Positions 44,674 through 52,344 of a stretch of DNA of 64,000 bases are shown here, piece after piece (the stretch's first letter is position 1; each line of letters begins with the position of its first letter). The translations under genes and the position numbers were made by a program. The stretch covers positions 1 to 64,000 of the forward strand of contig CAZCKU010000003.1 in assembly GCA_964499365.1 (NCBI GenBank). The letters are read 5' to 3'. Source of the DNA: PALSA-1316 sp964499365 (GTDB lineage: Bacteria; Nitrospirota; Thermodesulfovibrionia; Thermodesulfovibrionales; UBA6898). Under the pieces are notes generated by a model. That model ran no database searches, was not told the origin of the DNA, and saw nothing but the letters and a program-made list of their open reading frames with translations.

Positions 44674-44831
44674 TGTACAGTCCGAAGATCCGTGAAGAAT
44701 ACATTCCGACTCTTTATAAGATTGCCAAACAAAGAAAACAGCCTATGACATCCCTTGTCAATGCTATTATCAGTGATGCTTTATCAAAGATTCATGTGGA
44801 AGATACCGAAGATAAACAGGATAAACAGTAA
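44673..44831 (+). CDS. Very small RHH-like protein
   Basis: 52 residues; YSPKIREEYIPTLYKIAKQRKQPMTSLVNAIISDAL fits a beta-helix-helix DNA-binding motif. Coupled to the previous gene by TAATG overlap. Confidence 0.55.
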   Translation: MYSPKIREEYIPTLYKIAKQRKQPMTSLVNAIISDALSKIHVEDTEDKQDKQ

Positions 44832-44837
44832 TTATTT

Positions 44838-45464
44838 ATGAAAACTCTTGTAATTGGGGATATCCACGGCAACTACAAAGAACTGATGGAGGTTCTTGAA
44901 CTGTCTGGATACGAGGATTCCGATAGATTAATCTCTTTGGGAGACTTCATTGACTATGGGCCACAGTCAAAAGAGGTTGTAGAATTTCTTTGTACGGCGC
45001 AAAAGAACAATCCAAATAACGTATATATCCGCGGTAATCATGAAAATCAGTTGATCTACAGTCTTGAGCATAATTCAGAGAAAAGTCTATATTCCTGGAT
45101 GGACGCGTTGCTTGGAAGAACAACGCTGAAGTCGTATGGTTCTGAAGTATTTGATGCGGATGACGTAAGAGAGTATCTATACCGCGTATTTCCTCCTGAA
45201 CATATCCAGCTCCTTGAGGAAACAAAGGAATTTTACGATGAAGGTGAGTACCACTTTACGCATATTCCTGAATATCGTGGCAGCCTGATTACCGTCCACG
45301 GACACGAGCATGAACATAAACCTATCGTGGGATTTCACCGCATCAGCCTTGCCGTCGACTACGGGGTTGCCGTCTGGGATATGGATAAAGGTGTGATCTA
45401 CGACAGTGAAGGACGTGAATTTAAAGTAAGTCAAAAGAGACTGCATCACTGGCCCCACATATAG
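44838..45464 (+). CDS. Calcineurin-like metallophosphatase
   Basis: 208 residues with all metallophosphoesterase motifs: GDIHGNYKEL (residues 6-15), LGDFIDYGPQS, RGNHENQL and VHGHEHEHKP. Similar size to PrpA/PrpB-type phosphatases or ApaH-like enzymes. Substrate unknown. It ends the run of coupled genes; a weak ribosome binding site precedes it. Confidence 0.85.
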   Translation: MKTLVIGDIHGNYKELMEVLELSGYEDSDRLISLGDFIDYGPQSKEVVEFLCTAQKNNPNNVYIRGNHENQLIYSLEHNSEKSLYSWMDALLGRTTLKSYGSEVFDADDVREYLYRVFPPEHIQLLEETKEFYDEGEYHFTHIPEYRGSLITVHGHEHEHKPIVGFHRISLAVDYGVAVWDMDKGVIYDSEGREFKVSQKRLHHWPHI

Positions 45465-45527
45465 ATTGACCCTGTTGCCGTCCTGCCTGTAAAATCAATG
45501 AAATTTACTGCAAAGGGGATTATCAAA

Positions 45528-46322
45528 ATGCCAGAACCAAGACGTACGGGAACAAAGGAATGGGCCAAAACAAATATCAATATTAGTAATGGCTGTTCTA
45601 ACGATTGCAAATATTGTTACGCGAGACAGATGGCAGAAAGGTTCAGACGGACAACGGAGGATACCTGGCATACCGAGATTATTGATGAAGCTAAAATCAC
45701 GAAGAATTACCGCAAGGTAAATAATGATGATCCAAGTGTCTATGATGTGATGACACCTACTACCCACGACCTGACCGCAGCAACGATTGACGGCATGGTA
45801 ATTGTATTAAAGAAGGTACTTGCCGCTGGTAATAGTGTCGTAATCGTTTCAAAGCCACGGCTGGAATATATTCAAAGACTTGTAGAAGAATTGCGTCCCT
45901 GGAAGGCGCAGATTGTCTTTAGGTTCACTATCACAAGCATTAACGATAATCTTATGGCTTATTGGGAACCAAACGCACCACGCTTAAACGAGAGGCTTCA
46001 GGCGCTACAATATGCTTTTGATAATGGATTCACCACAAGTGTTAGTGCAGAACCTTCCCTGTATCTTCCTGATTCGGTACGACTCGTGTTAATGTTTGAG
46101 CCGTTTGTTTCGGAAACAATCTGGATTGGTAAAATGAATCAAACTGGAACACGTGTTCATGTGCATAACGATGAAGACGTAATGATGCTTAATGATGTAA
46201 AAGCGGGGCAGACTGACGACATGGTTTATGAAGTCTACCAGGCACTGAAGAACCACCCCAAGGTTCGGTGGAAGGATAGCATCAAGGAAACACTGCAAAA
46301 GAAATTCAACATTACTGTGTAG
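45528..46322 (+). CDS. Radical SAM enzyme, SplB-like
   Basis: 264 residues. The cluster motif CSNDCKYC is preceded by NINISNGC. Overall layout resembles spore-photoproduct-lyase-like/Rv2578c-type radical SAM proteins (short, no SPASM). The start at 45528 is preferred for AAAGGGG upstream; the in-frame ATG at 45498 has no such site. The substrate is unknown. Gene order after SSB, TIM barrel and phosphatase suggests a nucleic-acid-related role. Confidence 0.75.
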   Translation: MPEPRRTGTKEWAKTNINISNGCSNDCKYCYARQMAERFRRTTEDTWHTEIIDEAKITKNYRKVNNDDPSVYDVMTPTTHDLTAATIDGMVIVLKKVLAAGNSVVIVSKPRLEYIQRLVEELRPWKAQIVFRFTITSINDNLMAYWEPNAPRLNERLQALQYAFDNGFTTSVSAEPSLYLPDSVRLVLMFEPFVSETIWIGKMNQTGTRVHVHNDEDVMMLNDVKAGQTDDMVYEVYQALKNHPKVRWKDSIKETLQKKFNITV

Positions 46323-46331
46323 AAAATAGTA

Positions 46332-46368
46332 GGGAGCAGTCCTGGGGATCGGGGAATGGACTGCTCCC
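46332..46368. repeat. Perfect 11-bp hairpin after the radical SAM gene
   Basis: GGGAGCAGTCC pairs with GGACTGCTCCC across 15 nt, 10 nt after the stop at 46322. There is no T-run, so it may be an RNA-stabilising or regulatory hairpin. The gap continues to 46538 with AT-rich DNA and no further gene. Confidence 0.55.
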
Positions 46369-46538
46369 TGTAAAAAAGTAGGCAGATGTTCAAAATGGGG
46401 ATTTGGAGGGTATCCGCCTACCGTGTGTATTTTATCACATAGAGAACATTAATCTTCTATTTATATCTTCAAACATCCGTAGTACATTCTTCCTCATAAT
46501 CACTGGCAAAAACAGCCCTGGTCAGTTAATGTGCCATC

Positions 46539-47027
46539 ATGCCAAGTGTACATTCATTTTTAGACGACAAGTTAATTACCGCAAGAAAAGCCATGTCTTT
46601 TGGAAACCTTGCAGCAGGCCTATGGAAGTTTGGTAACGGCCGCGGTGACAAATATCCCGCTGATTATCCTGCAGCCTTATATCCTTTGTTCAAAGAATTC
46701 TGCACCAGGTATCCATTAAACAAGCTGGGGGAAGAAAACGTTATAGGGATTAACCAGGAAGGCGGTATCAACCTTCAGGACGATAAGAACCAGATTTCAA
46801 TAAACCGTTTTTATAGCAATGGAAAGTATATCTGGAAAATCAGAGGCTGCGGTAAGACTTTCAGGGGTTCAACCAAGCAAGTGCTGGTGGATCTTCAAGC
46901 GTTGCCAGAATCATTGGCAATCAAAGAAGGCGCAACAACGATAATCCAATGGTTTGAATCCAATAAGAAATACTTCAAGAGGAAACCAATACGCAAGAAG
47001 AAGCAACATGTAATGGGGTATATGTAA
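46539..47027 (+). CDS. Hypothetical protein
   Basis: 162 residues. Central part NKLGEENVIGINQEGGINLQDDKNQISINRFYSNGKYIWKIRGCGKTF; basic C-terminus (KRKPIRKKKQH). The N-terminal segment is echoed in the next protein (ITARKAMSFGNLAAGLWKFG versus SPRLGTAFGNLTGTIAHF), so the two may be paralogues. Coupled to it by TAATG. Confidence 0.55.
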   Translation: MPSVHSFLDDKLITARKAMSFGNLAAGLWKFGNGRGDKYPADYPAALYPLFKEFCTRYPLNKLGEENVIGINQEGGINLQDDKNQISINRFYSNGKYIWKIRGCGKTFRGSTKQVLVDLQALPESLAIKEGATTIIQWFESNKKYFKRKPIRKKKQHVMGYM

Positions 47028-47890
47028 TGGCAAAGAATACGACAGTTTTAGATGATCCGAAGAGGTCCTATTATTCTACAGGGGAATACCTTGCAGCAAA
47101 AAAGGTTGAATTGTCCCCCAGGCTGGGGACTGCTTTTGGAAACCTTACAGGAACAATAGCGCACTTCATGGGAAAGCACTCTTGCAGGATAAGGGTTAAA
47201 AAGGAAAATATATTAAACCCGCCTGAACACCTTGAACACATAGTTGCCAAGGGTTATCAGATGGACACCCTGGATAACAGCTTGGTTGTGTGGAAAAAAC
47301 TTACCAAGTCCTTCAAGAATCTTCAAGAATGGACGATTGCGCCGATCACTTTACAGGGCGTTAATTCCGATTCACAAGGAATGTATGTTTATTACAGGGC
47401 TGACGGCGAAGTTTCACTTAATGTCACTAAATACAGATTAGGCTTCTTCTTTAATCACTTCAAGCCAAACAGTAATTATCCCGCAAAGACTCGCGTAATC
47501 CCTGGACAGATAAGGAAACAACTTACGGAGATACTATCAGGAAACGCTACAGATGAAGAAATCAAGAATCTGTCTGTGGTCATTGAAGCAATTGCAAAGA
47601 TTGTGGGAATGGAAGTAATTCTGGAAGAACCTACGATACAGCTTATTACTTCGTGGAAAACAAAATGTAAGAAATGCGGCGGTATTATCCCGCTAAATGA
47701 GGAGGTGAACTGGAAGCGTGGTTACGGCGTATGGCATATAACCTGTCCCGCAGAACCTCAACTAACACCGACGAAGAAATCCAAGAAAGACTACGTTTAT
47801 CCCATGCCAATACGGAACAAAGTTATTTCCTTTGAGGAGATGAAGAAAATGCGGGCAGAACAGGAACAAAAGGCTGCCTACCAGAATTAG
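47027..47890 (+). CDS. Hypothetical protein with C-terminal zinc ribbon
   Basis: 287 residues. A mixed alpha-beta N-terminal half is followed by a zinc ribbon CKKCGGIIPL ... WHITCPAE near residue 215. No family recognised. Its stop lies inside a terminator hairpin. Confidence 0.55.
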   Translation: MAKNTTVLDDPKRSYYSTGEYLAAKKVELSPRLGTAFGNLTGTIAHFMGKHSCRIRVKKENILNPPEHLEHIVAKGYQMDTLDNSLVVWKKLTKSFKNLQEWTIAPITLQGVNSDSQGMYVYYRADGEVSLNVTKYRLGFFFNHFKPNSNYPAKTRVIPGQIRKQLTEILSGNATDEEIKNLSVVIEAIAKIVGMEVILEEPTIQLITSWKTKCKKCGGIIPLNEEVNWKRGYGVWHITCPAEPQLTPTKKSKKDYVYPMPIRNKVISFEEMKKMRAEQEQKAAYQN

Positions 47891-47901
47891 TAGGTTCTTT
47901 T
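47877..47901 (+). terminator. Rho-independent terminator overlapping the stop codon
   Basis: CCTAC-CAGAATTA-GTAGG followed by TTCTTTTTT. The TAG stop at 47888-47890 lies in the hairpin loop and stem. Stem similar to those at 20671 and 40485. Confidence 0.7.
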
Positions 47902-48003
47902 TTACAAGCACTTGAGTTAATGTGCAGACAGCGTCTTAGAAGTAAGATTTACCGATCTTTAAAAAAGTAGAAGTACAATTTGATACCCAATAAGCGGGAT
48001 GCC

Positions 48004-48050
48004 ACGTTTTAAACGTCGACACCCGCTCAGCTACGAACTGAACGGGTGTC
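48004..48050. promoter_or_regulatory. Palindrome and strong hairpin before the primase-like gene
   Basis: ACGTTT-T-AAACGT (48004-48016) is followed by a 12-bp imperfect hairpin, GACACCCG-C-TCAG paired with CTGA-A-CGGGTGTC (48018-48050). Both lie within what would be the first codons of the long ORF starting at 47999, so they more likely form a 5' leader. Confidence 0.55.
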
Positions 48051-48067
48051 TAAAGGACTGTTTATAT

Positions 48068-49333
48068 ATGAACATCATACCAAATGAACCTCCAAAAAGC
48101 CAGTGCTATCAAGACAATTCTGAACTTTATTACACTGAAGAAGAGATACGTCAACAAGAGGAAGATTGGGCTGATTACGAAGAACCTGTTGATCCTCGCC
48201 TGCTGTTTATTGAAAGATATCACACCAAAAAGGATGTTTTCTTTGTTGGACTTAAAAGCCATAAATGGGGCAAGGGCTTTGACTGTGTAAAAAGATATAA
48301 AAAAGGCTTACTCGATAACGAATATTATTATAAGAACGGTTCCGAAGGAGCCGTTACTCATACAATTTTAAATAACTATCGTTGGGATGCAAGGACGCAT
48401 GCCGAAGAATGGCTTCATACTATTGACGGCATACCAGTGGATATTGATACAGGGACATCACCCGAAGCCAAAAGAAGGGCTTTTGACAGGGTAATGAACA
48501 TGCATATAAACCACGGGGTTGAAGTTGATTGCGTCAGCGAGAGTGTTCACGGGATTCATCCAGTTATCAGACCAGAAAAACCGATTTATTACTACCAGGA
48601 CAAAAAACATACAAAAATAAACACAAAACCAGTAGAACTTATAAAAGACTTCAAACGCCTGCTTGTTGATTACCTTGGTGGCGATGTTTCACAGCCAGGC
48701 ATTACCATGATGGTGGCAACTCCTTATGCCCACGACCTTATGTATGCAAACCCCAACAGGCGTGGAATCAATATTGGCAAAATGATATCTGTCGTCAAGT
48801 CACTATCAAAGACACAGCCACTTACACGGGCACAAAGACTGAAAGTAGAGGAATACACCGTATCGCGGAACTGCAAAGCCTTCACGCTGGCATTGCTTTG
48901 TTATGCTTACCACGAATGCAAAAAAGTGGACCCGTACAAGAGAACAAAGGAATTTGCCTTAGATCTTGTAACCCAAGAATGCCCTACGCTTACTTCCAGG
49001 GAAATCAACACTATTGTAAAATCTGCCTTTAGTGGCAATTATTATGGAGCCACAAATATTGCCATAAGGAATCAGTGTCTTGGGCGTAGCAGATCTGACG
49101 CTGCCAGACGGTTTAACATCATACCGACTTATACAAGAGAGGAATGTGCTGAAATAAGAAGAAAACAGGCTTTAATGTATTCCAAAGCAAAAAAGGAAGA
49201 AACCTCGGCCTTAATTAAGGCTGCCGTTGAAAGAATACACAACGATGGGTTAACTCCTTCCATTCGTCTCATATCCAAGTATGCATCCATTGGTGCACAT
49301 ACAGCGATGAGACATAAAGGAATATCATGGTAA
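48068..49333 (+). CDS. Primase/replication-initiator-like protein (AEP-type)
   Basis: 421 residues from the ATG at 48068 (the ORF extends to 47999, but that part is a strong hairpin). IPVDIDTG fits the hhhDhD motif of archaeo-eukaryotic primases; SVHGIHPVI could be the sxH motif. The C-terminal third resembles a primase C-terminal helical domain (PTLTSREINTIVKSAFSGNYY), followed by a probable HTH (SIRLISKYASIGAHTAMRHK). The role in element replication is inferred from weak motifs. Confidence 0.55.
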   Translation: MNIIPNEPPKSQCYQDNSELYYTEEEIRQQEEDWADYEEPVDPRLLFIERYHTKKDVFFVGLKSHKWGKGFDCVKRYKKGLLDNEYYYKNGSEGAVTHTILNNYRWDARTHAEEWLHTIDGIPVDIDTGTSPEAKRRAFDRVMNMHINHGVEVDCVSESVHGIHPVIRPEKPIYYYQDKKHTKINTKPVELIKDFKRLLVDYLGGDVSQPGITMMVATPYAHDLMYANPNRRGINIGKMISVVKSLSKTQPLTRAQRLKVEEYTVSRNCKAFTLALLCYAYHECKKVDPYKRTKEFALDLVTQECPTLTSREINTIVKSAFSGNYYGATNIAIRNQCLGRSRSDAARRFNIIPTYTREECAEIRRKQALMYSKAKKEETSALIKAAVERIHNDGLTPSIRLISKYASIGAHTAMRHKGISW

Positions 49334-49773
49334 TAGTAAGATTTATAACATACACAGATATTAACCACCTATATGTATTCCATAACATCTCCTAATACCT
49401 CCATATACCACATACTAACCTCTATTCCTGTAAATACCGCACCGAACAGCTGCACCTGACGACATTTTTTTGCTTTTTTTGGCAGTTATTACGACTTAGC
49501 GCCTAATTCATGTATGGTGTTCCAGTACTGGACATATTCTTATATGGAACTGATCTGTGATATAAAAACACACACAGTTCACATACACAGAGGGCTCGTC
49601 AGTTCCATTGACGGTAATTACTATTTTGCGCGATAACTTCAGCCTTGTTCTAAGAACAATATATTGAGGCAGATCTTATTCCTGAACTAAAGACTGTGGT
49701 ATACTTTTTATCAACTGAGGGTTATTTATAGCAAGTAGTACGCAAAAGTGTATTTATTGGGGGGAGTCAATAA
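49334..49773. other. 440-bp gap, mostly AT-rich
   Basis: No gene seen. It contains a 12-bp palindrome TCCAGTACTGGA at 49521-49532 and CGTCAG/TTGACG-type short repeats near 49588-49613. It probably carries the promoter of the gene at 49774. Confidence 0.4.
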
Positions 49774-50283
49774 ATGAAGATCAATCGAAAGAGCGGCTTA
49801 ATAGCACAAGTGATTTTAGTAATGTTGTTTGCGGTGAAGGGATTTGCCGCAGTTTCTAGTTGTGATATCGAAACCACGATGTCGTCTACCCCAAATCCTT
49901 CAACCTATGGGCAGAGTGTGACTATTTCAGCGACAGTTGTAGTCGTAACTTGCCTTGGTGGCGGAGGAGTAGTAGGTAGCAATCCTCCATTGACTGGAAC
50001 CGTGACGTTTATAGATGGGGCTTCAGTACTCGGCACGAGCACTTTTGATAACACAGGGCAGGCGACTATTAATATATCATCTCTCGATGCAGGCACACAT
50101 CCCATTACTGCAACATATGGTGGTCAGGCCAATTATACGATGAGTTCAGCGTCGACAATTAATCAGGTCGTAACTGCGGCTACTGTTGTACCCACCATGA
50201 ATGAATGGGGCATGATGCTTTTCGCGGTTATGGCTGGGTTTGTCGCGATATCAATCTTGCGCAAGCAAAAGAAAGTGGTTTAA
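49774..50283 (+). CDS. Secreted Ig-like protein with IPTL-CTERM-like sorting tail
   Basis: 169 residues: signal peptide, an Ig-like repeat of the Big_3_5 type (TPNPSTYGQSVTISATV ... GTVTFIDGASVLGTSTFDNTGQATINISSLDAGTHPITATYGG), and a C-terminal VPTMNEWGMMLFAVMAGFVAISILRKQKK. The tail has the I/VPT-EWG motif, a transmembrane segment and basic end of IPTL-CTERM exosortase-type signals. Probably a surface protein. GGGGGGAG before the ATG. Confidence 0.8.
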   Translation: MKINRKSGLIAQVILVMLFAVKGFAAVSSCDIETTMSSTPNPSTYGQSVTISATVVVVTCLGGGGVVGSNPPLTGTVTFIDGASVLGTSTFDNTGQATINISSLDAGTHPITATYGGQANYTMSSASTINQVVTAATVVPTMNEWGMMLFAVMAGFVAISILRKQKKVV

Positions 50284-50476
50284 ATATTAAGTGTTCTTTT
50301 TGTAAATCCTCGATTGCCGATTATGTCTATTTATAAGCCGAAACAAGTGGGATAAGACAAAGTATCCTGTCCTGGGATTTGAAGGCACTGTGACGGCACA
50401 GAACAACCGAGGGAGGCAATTCTGTTGAATACTGTATGGACTTCCAGACGGTTTATTTAAATGTTAAAATATTCAC
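50284..50476. other. Gap with short hairpins, possible structured RNA
   Basis: GGGATA/TATCC (near 50350-50370) and CTGTG-ACGG-CACAG (near 50390-50403) hairpins lie between the IPTL-CTERM gene and a small ORF. They may form a terminator or leader RNA. No known riboswitch consensus was recognised. Confidence 0.3.
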
Positions 50477-50605
50477 ATGGGAAAAATGATTGAAACAGAT
50501 AGATATGGCAGGATCACCGTATACCGAACCCTGGATGAACCCATGCGTAAAGGAGTTTGTAGAACCATAAAAGCAATCATAAGCCGTCTTATCCGTAAGA
50601 ATTGA
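50477..50605 (+). CDS. Possible 42-residue basic peptide
   Basis: The ORF MGKMIETDRYGRITVYRTLDEPMRKGV... ends in IIRSLIRKN-like basic residues. No clear ribosome binding site; reported because the composition looks coding. Could be chance. Confidence 0.3.
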   Translation: MGKMIETDRYGRITVYRTLDEPMRKGVCRTIKAIISRLIRKN

Positions 50606-50618
50606 ATCCAGTCCCAGT

Positions 50619-51104
50619 TTAACCGCCATTTTTCAGAAGAAAGCTCTTCATCGCCTCTGACAAAGGATGCTCACAGGCAAAATTCTTGAACCGTTCCCTG
50701 AATTGTGGCCACGCTGCCGCCAGTAAGCCCTTTCTTCTGTAATATGGATGAAACCATATCCAGTCTAAGACCCATATCGGTGTATCATCGGCATCGTTGC
50801 GCCAGCGGAAACACGCAGCTCCGACGCATGGCACCTTAAATTCTGTCGCTAATTCAACTGTCCACGGGTCTATCCATAAAAAGGCACTGTGCAGTTCATC
50901 CTTTTCATTCCCGTCGTACCCATACTGGACAAAATCATAATTGAATTCCTTCTTGAAGAACTGAGCAATTTTATACACTGCTTTTCGGTGTTGCTTGGGG
51001 GATTTGTAGGTTACTTCCAGTGGATTGGTTAAAGGCTCATCTACGGAGATTAATGGAGCAATTATGTCGAGTGCTCCCCTCTTTAACGCTAATTCTTTCA
51101 CCAT
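50619..51104 (-). CDS. GNAT-family acetyltransferase-like protein
   Basis: 161 residues. WVLDWIWFHPYYRRKGLLAAAWPQF matches the acetyl-CoA-binding motif A (RRKGLL in place of RxxGxG/A). The N-terminal part lacks usual GNAT strands, so it may be divergent. Weak ribosome binding site. Convergent with the small ORF at 50605. Confidence 0.62.
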   Translation of the reverse strand: MVKELALKRGALDIIAPLISVDEPLTNPLEVTYKSPKQHRKAVYKIAQFFKKEFNYDFVQYGYDGNEKDELHSAFLWIDPWTVELATEFKVPCVGAACFRWRNDADDTPIWVLDWIWFHPYYRRKGLLAAAWPQFRERFKNFACEHPLSEAMKSFLLKNGG

Positions 51105-51143
51105 TCTGAAGAATACAATTCAAAAAGCAGCCGTGTCAATTTA

Positions 51144-52206
51144 AGAAGAATTAATTCCAGTCCCGCCTTGCGGTAATGTGGTGGAAGATTAAATTCAGTC
51201 TTCAGTCTGCTTTCCGTGATGCATGCTATAATAACGCGGGCATGGATTCTATCCAATTTGCGAGGGTAATATAACCGATGACGAAACTGAAAGTATTGTA
51301 TGTCTTCTCCTTATTTCTGCTTCTAAGTTGTGCGACATCAAAGGTGTATGTTCCAGAAACTACCCCTTTGTCTCCGAGAACAGGGTTTCTTAACGGTGAA
51401 GAAGTTGATGTTGTTATATATGATGGTAGATTGGATAAAGAAGCATCATCAGAATTAGTTATGCGGATATCCGACGATTTTAGGAACTCCTTTCCCTCGG
51501 CAAAAATTAAGCTTCTTCCTGAGAGTGATTATTATAAAGAATCCTTACCTGGCAGAATTACGATTAAAGTTGGAATATCCTCTTATACGGCAGCATTTGG
51601 ATCGCGTGTTTCATTATCTGTAGGGTCGTTTGGCGGAACCTTCTTTTATGGAATAATGCCCGAGGGGGTATGGAACGGTGTAACAGGATTCTCTGTTAAC
51701 TTATTTGATAAGAGAAATAACCAGAATACCAAGTCGTCGCAAAATATCGGGAAAGTCGTCTCCATGTCTAATCTTATGGGGTATTCTACGGCAAAACAGG
51801 CGTTATTTCAGTCCTATGCCGTAGTTATGAATGAAACGGCGAATTTCATAGAAAATTCTCTAATGAAATAATTGTTGGAATTACTCCAGTCCCGCCTTGC
51901 GGTAATGTGGCTACAGATTGATTCCAGTCCTGCTTCGCAGAAAATTGATCATTTTTTTTGGGTAGATAAAGAATCCGCCGAAATAACCGTCTTTTTATTT
52001 GTTAAAAAGGTTTTTTGTTTGAGTGGTAGCAAGCAGTCCTGCGGTCGCAGTAACGCCAAAGACCTGAAAATCCGAAGACTTTATAAAGCAGTCCCGCGTT
52101 CGCGGCCTCGCCAAAGGCCTTAAAATACCAACAGCCATTGAATCCAGTCCCGCTACGCGGAATCTGTGATAAAGGATTGAAAGCAGTCCTGCTTCGCAGA
52201 GTCTTT
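51144..52206. repeat. Cluster of small covarying hairpin repeats
   Basis: Consensus A-T-TSMAGTCCYGC-loop-GCRG. Hairpins at 51163-51173 (CCGC/GCGG), 51892-51902 (CCGC/GCGG), 51930-51940 (CTGC/GCAG), 52039-52050 (CTGCG/CGCAG), 52094-52105 (CCGCG/CGCGG), 52150-52160 (CCGC/GCGG) and 52189-52199 (CTGC/GCAG). Stem bases change in compensating pairs while AGTCC before the stem is kept. Degenerate AGTC copies also lie near 50610 and 51195. The lipoprotein gene at 51278-51871 lies inside the cluster. Confidence 0.7.
51278..51871 (+). CDS. Predicted lipoprotein
   Basis: 197 residues: signal peptide with lipobox LLSC at residue 18, then an alpha-beta mature domain (VDVVIYDGRLDKEASSELVMRISDDFRNSF) and a Gly/Phe-rich stretch (GSFGGTFFYGIMPEGVWNGV). 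No family recognised. Flanked on both sides by hairpin repeats. Confidence 0.65.
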   Translation: MTKLKVLYVFSLFLLLSCATSKVYVPETTPLSPRTGFLNGEEVDVVIYDGRLDKEASSELVMRISDDFRNSFPSAKIKLLPESDYYKESLPGRITIKVGISSYTAAFGSRVSLSVGSFGGTFFYGIMPEGVWNGVTGFSVNLFDKRNNQNTKSSQNIGKVVSMSNLMGYSTAKQALFQSYAVVMNETANFIENSLMK

Positions 52207-52344
52207 AGTATAAGACCCTCTTTTTTGCCGTTTTTGTTAACTTGAGTTGACACCTATGCTGCTGAGTATGACCCGCACACAAGCAATTCTGGTTGTTCTG
52301 GGAGGTATTGTGGATGATAGTGCAGACTCCCAGTTGGGTCTGCT
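51872..52344. other. 473-bp repeat-rich gap with operator copy 5
   Basis: Six of the seven hairpin repeats lie here. TTAACTTGAGTTGA at 52237-52250 is operator copy 5; its right half gives TTGACA. No gene is convincingly expressed from it; an ORF from 52256 is not supported. Confidence 0.6.

Noticed and set aside
47999..48067. N-terminal extension of the primase-like protein
   Set aside because: The segment is a palindrome plus a strong hairpin, more like a leader; no good ribosome binding site precedes 47999.
50350..50430. Riboswitch (c-di-GMP type) upstream of the small ORF
   Set aside because: Only short hairpins are present; the conserved core of the class was not found.
51144..52206. 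CRISPR array
   Set aside because: Copies differ in sequence and in spacing (30 to over 700 bp), there are no cas genes, and a coding gene lies inside. The conserved feature is pairing, not identity.
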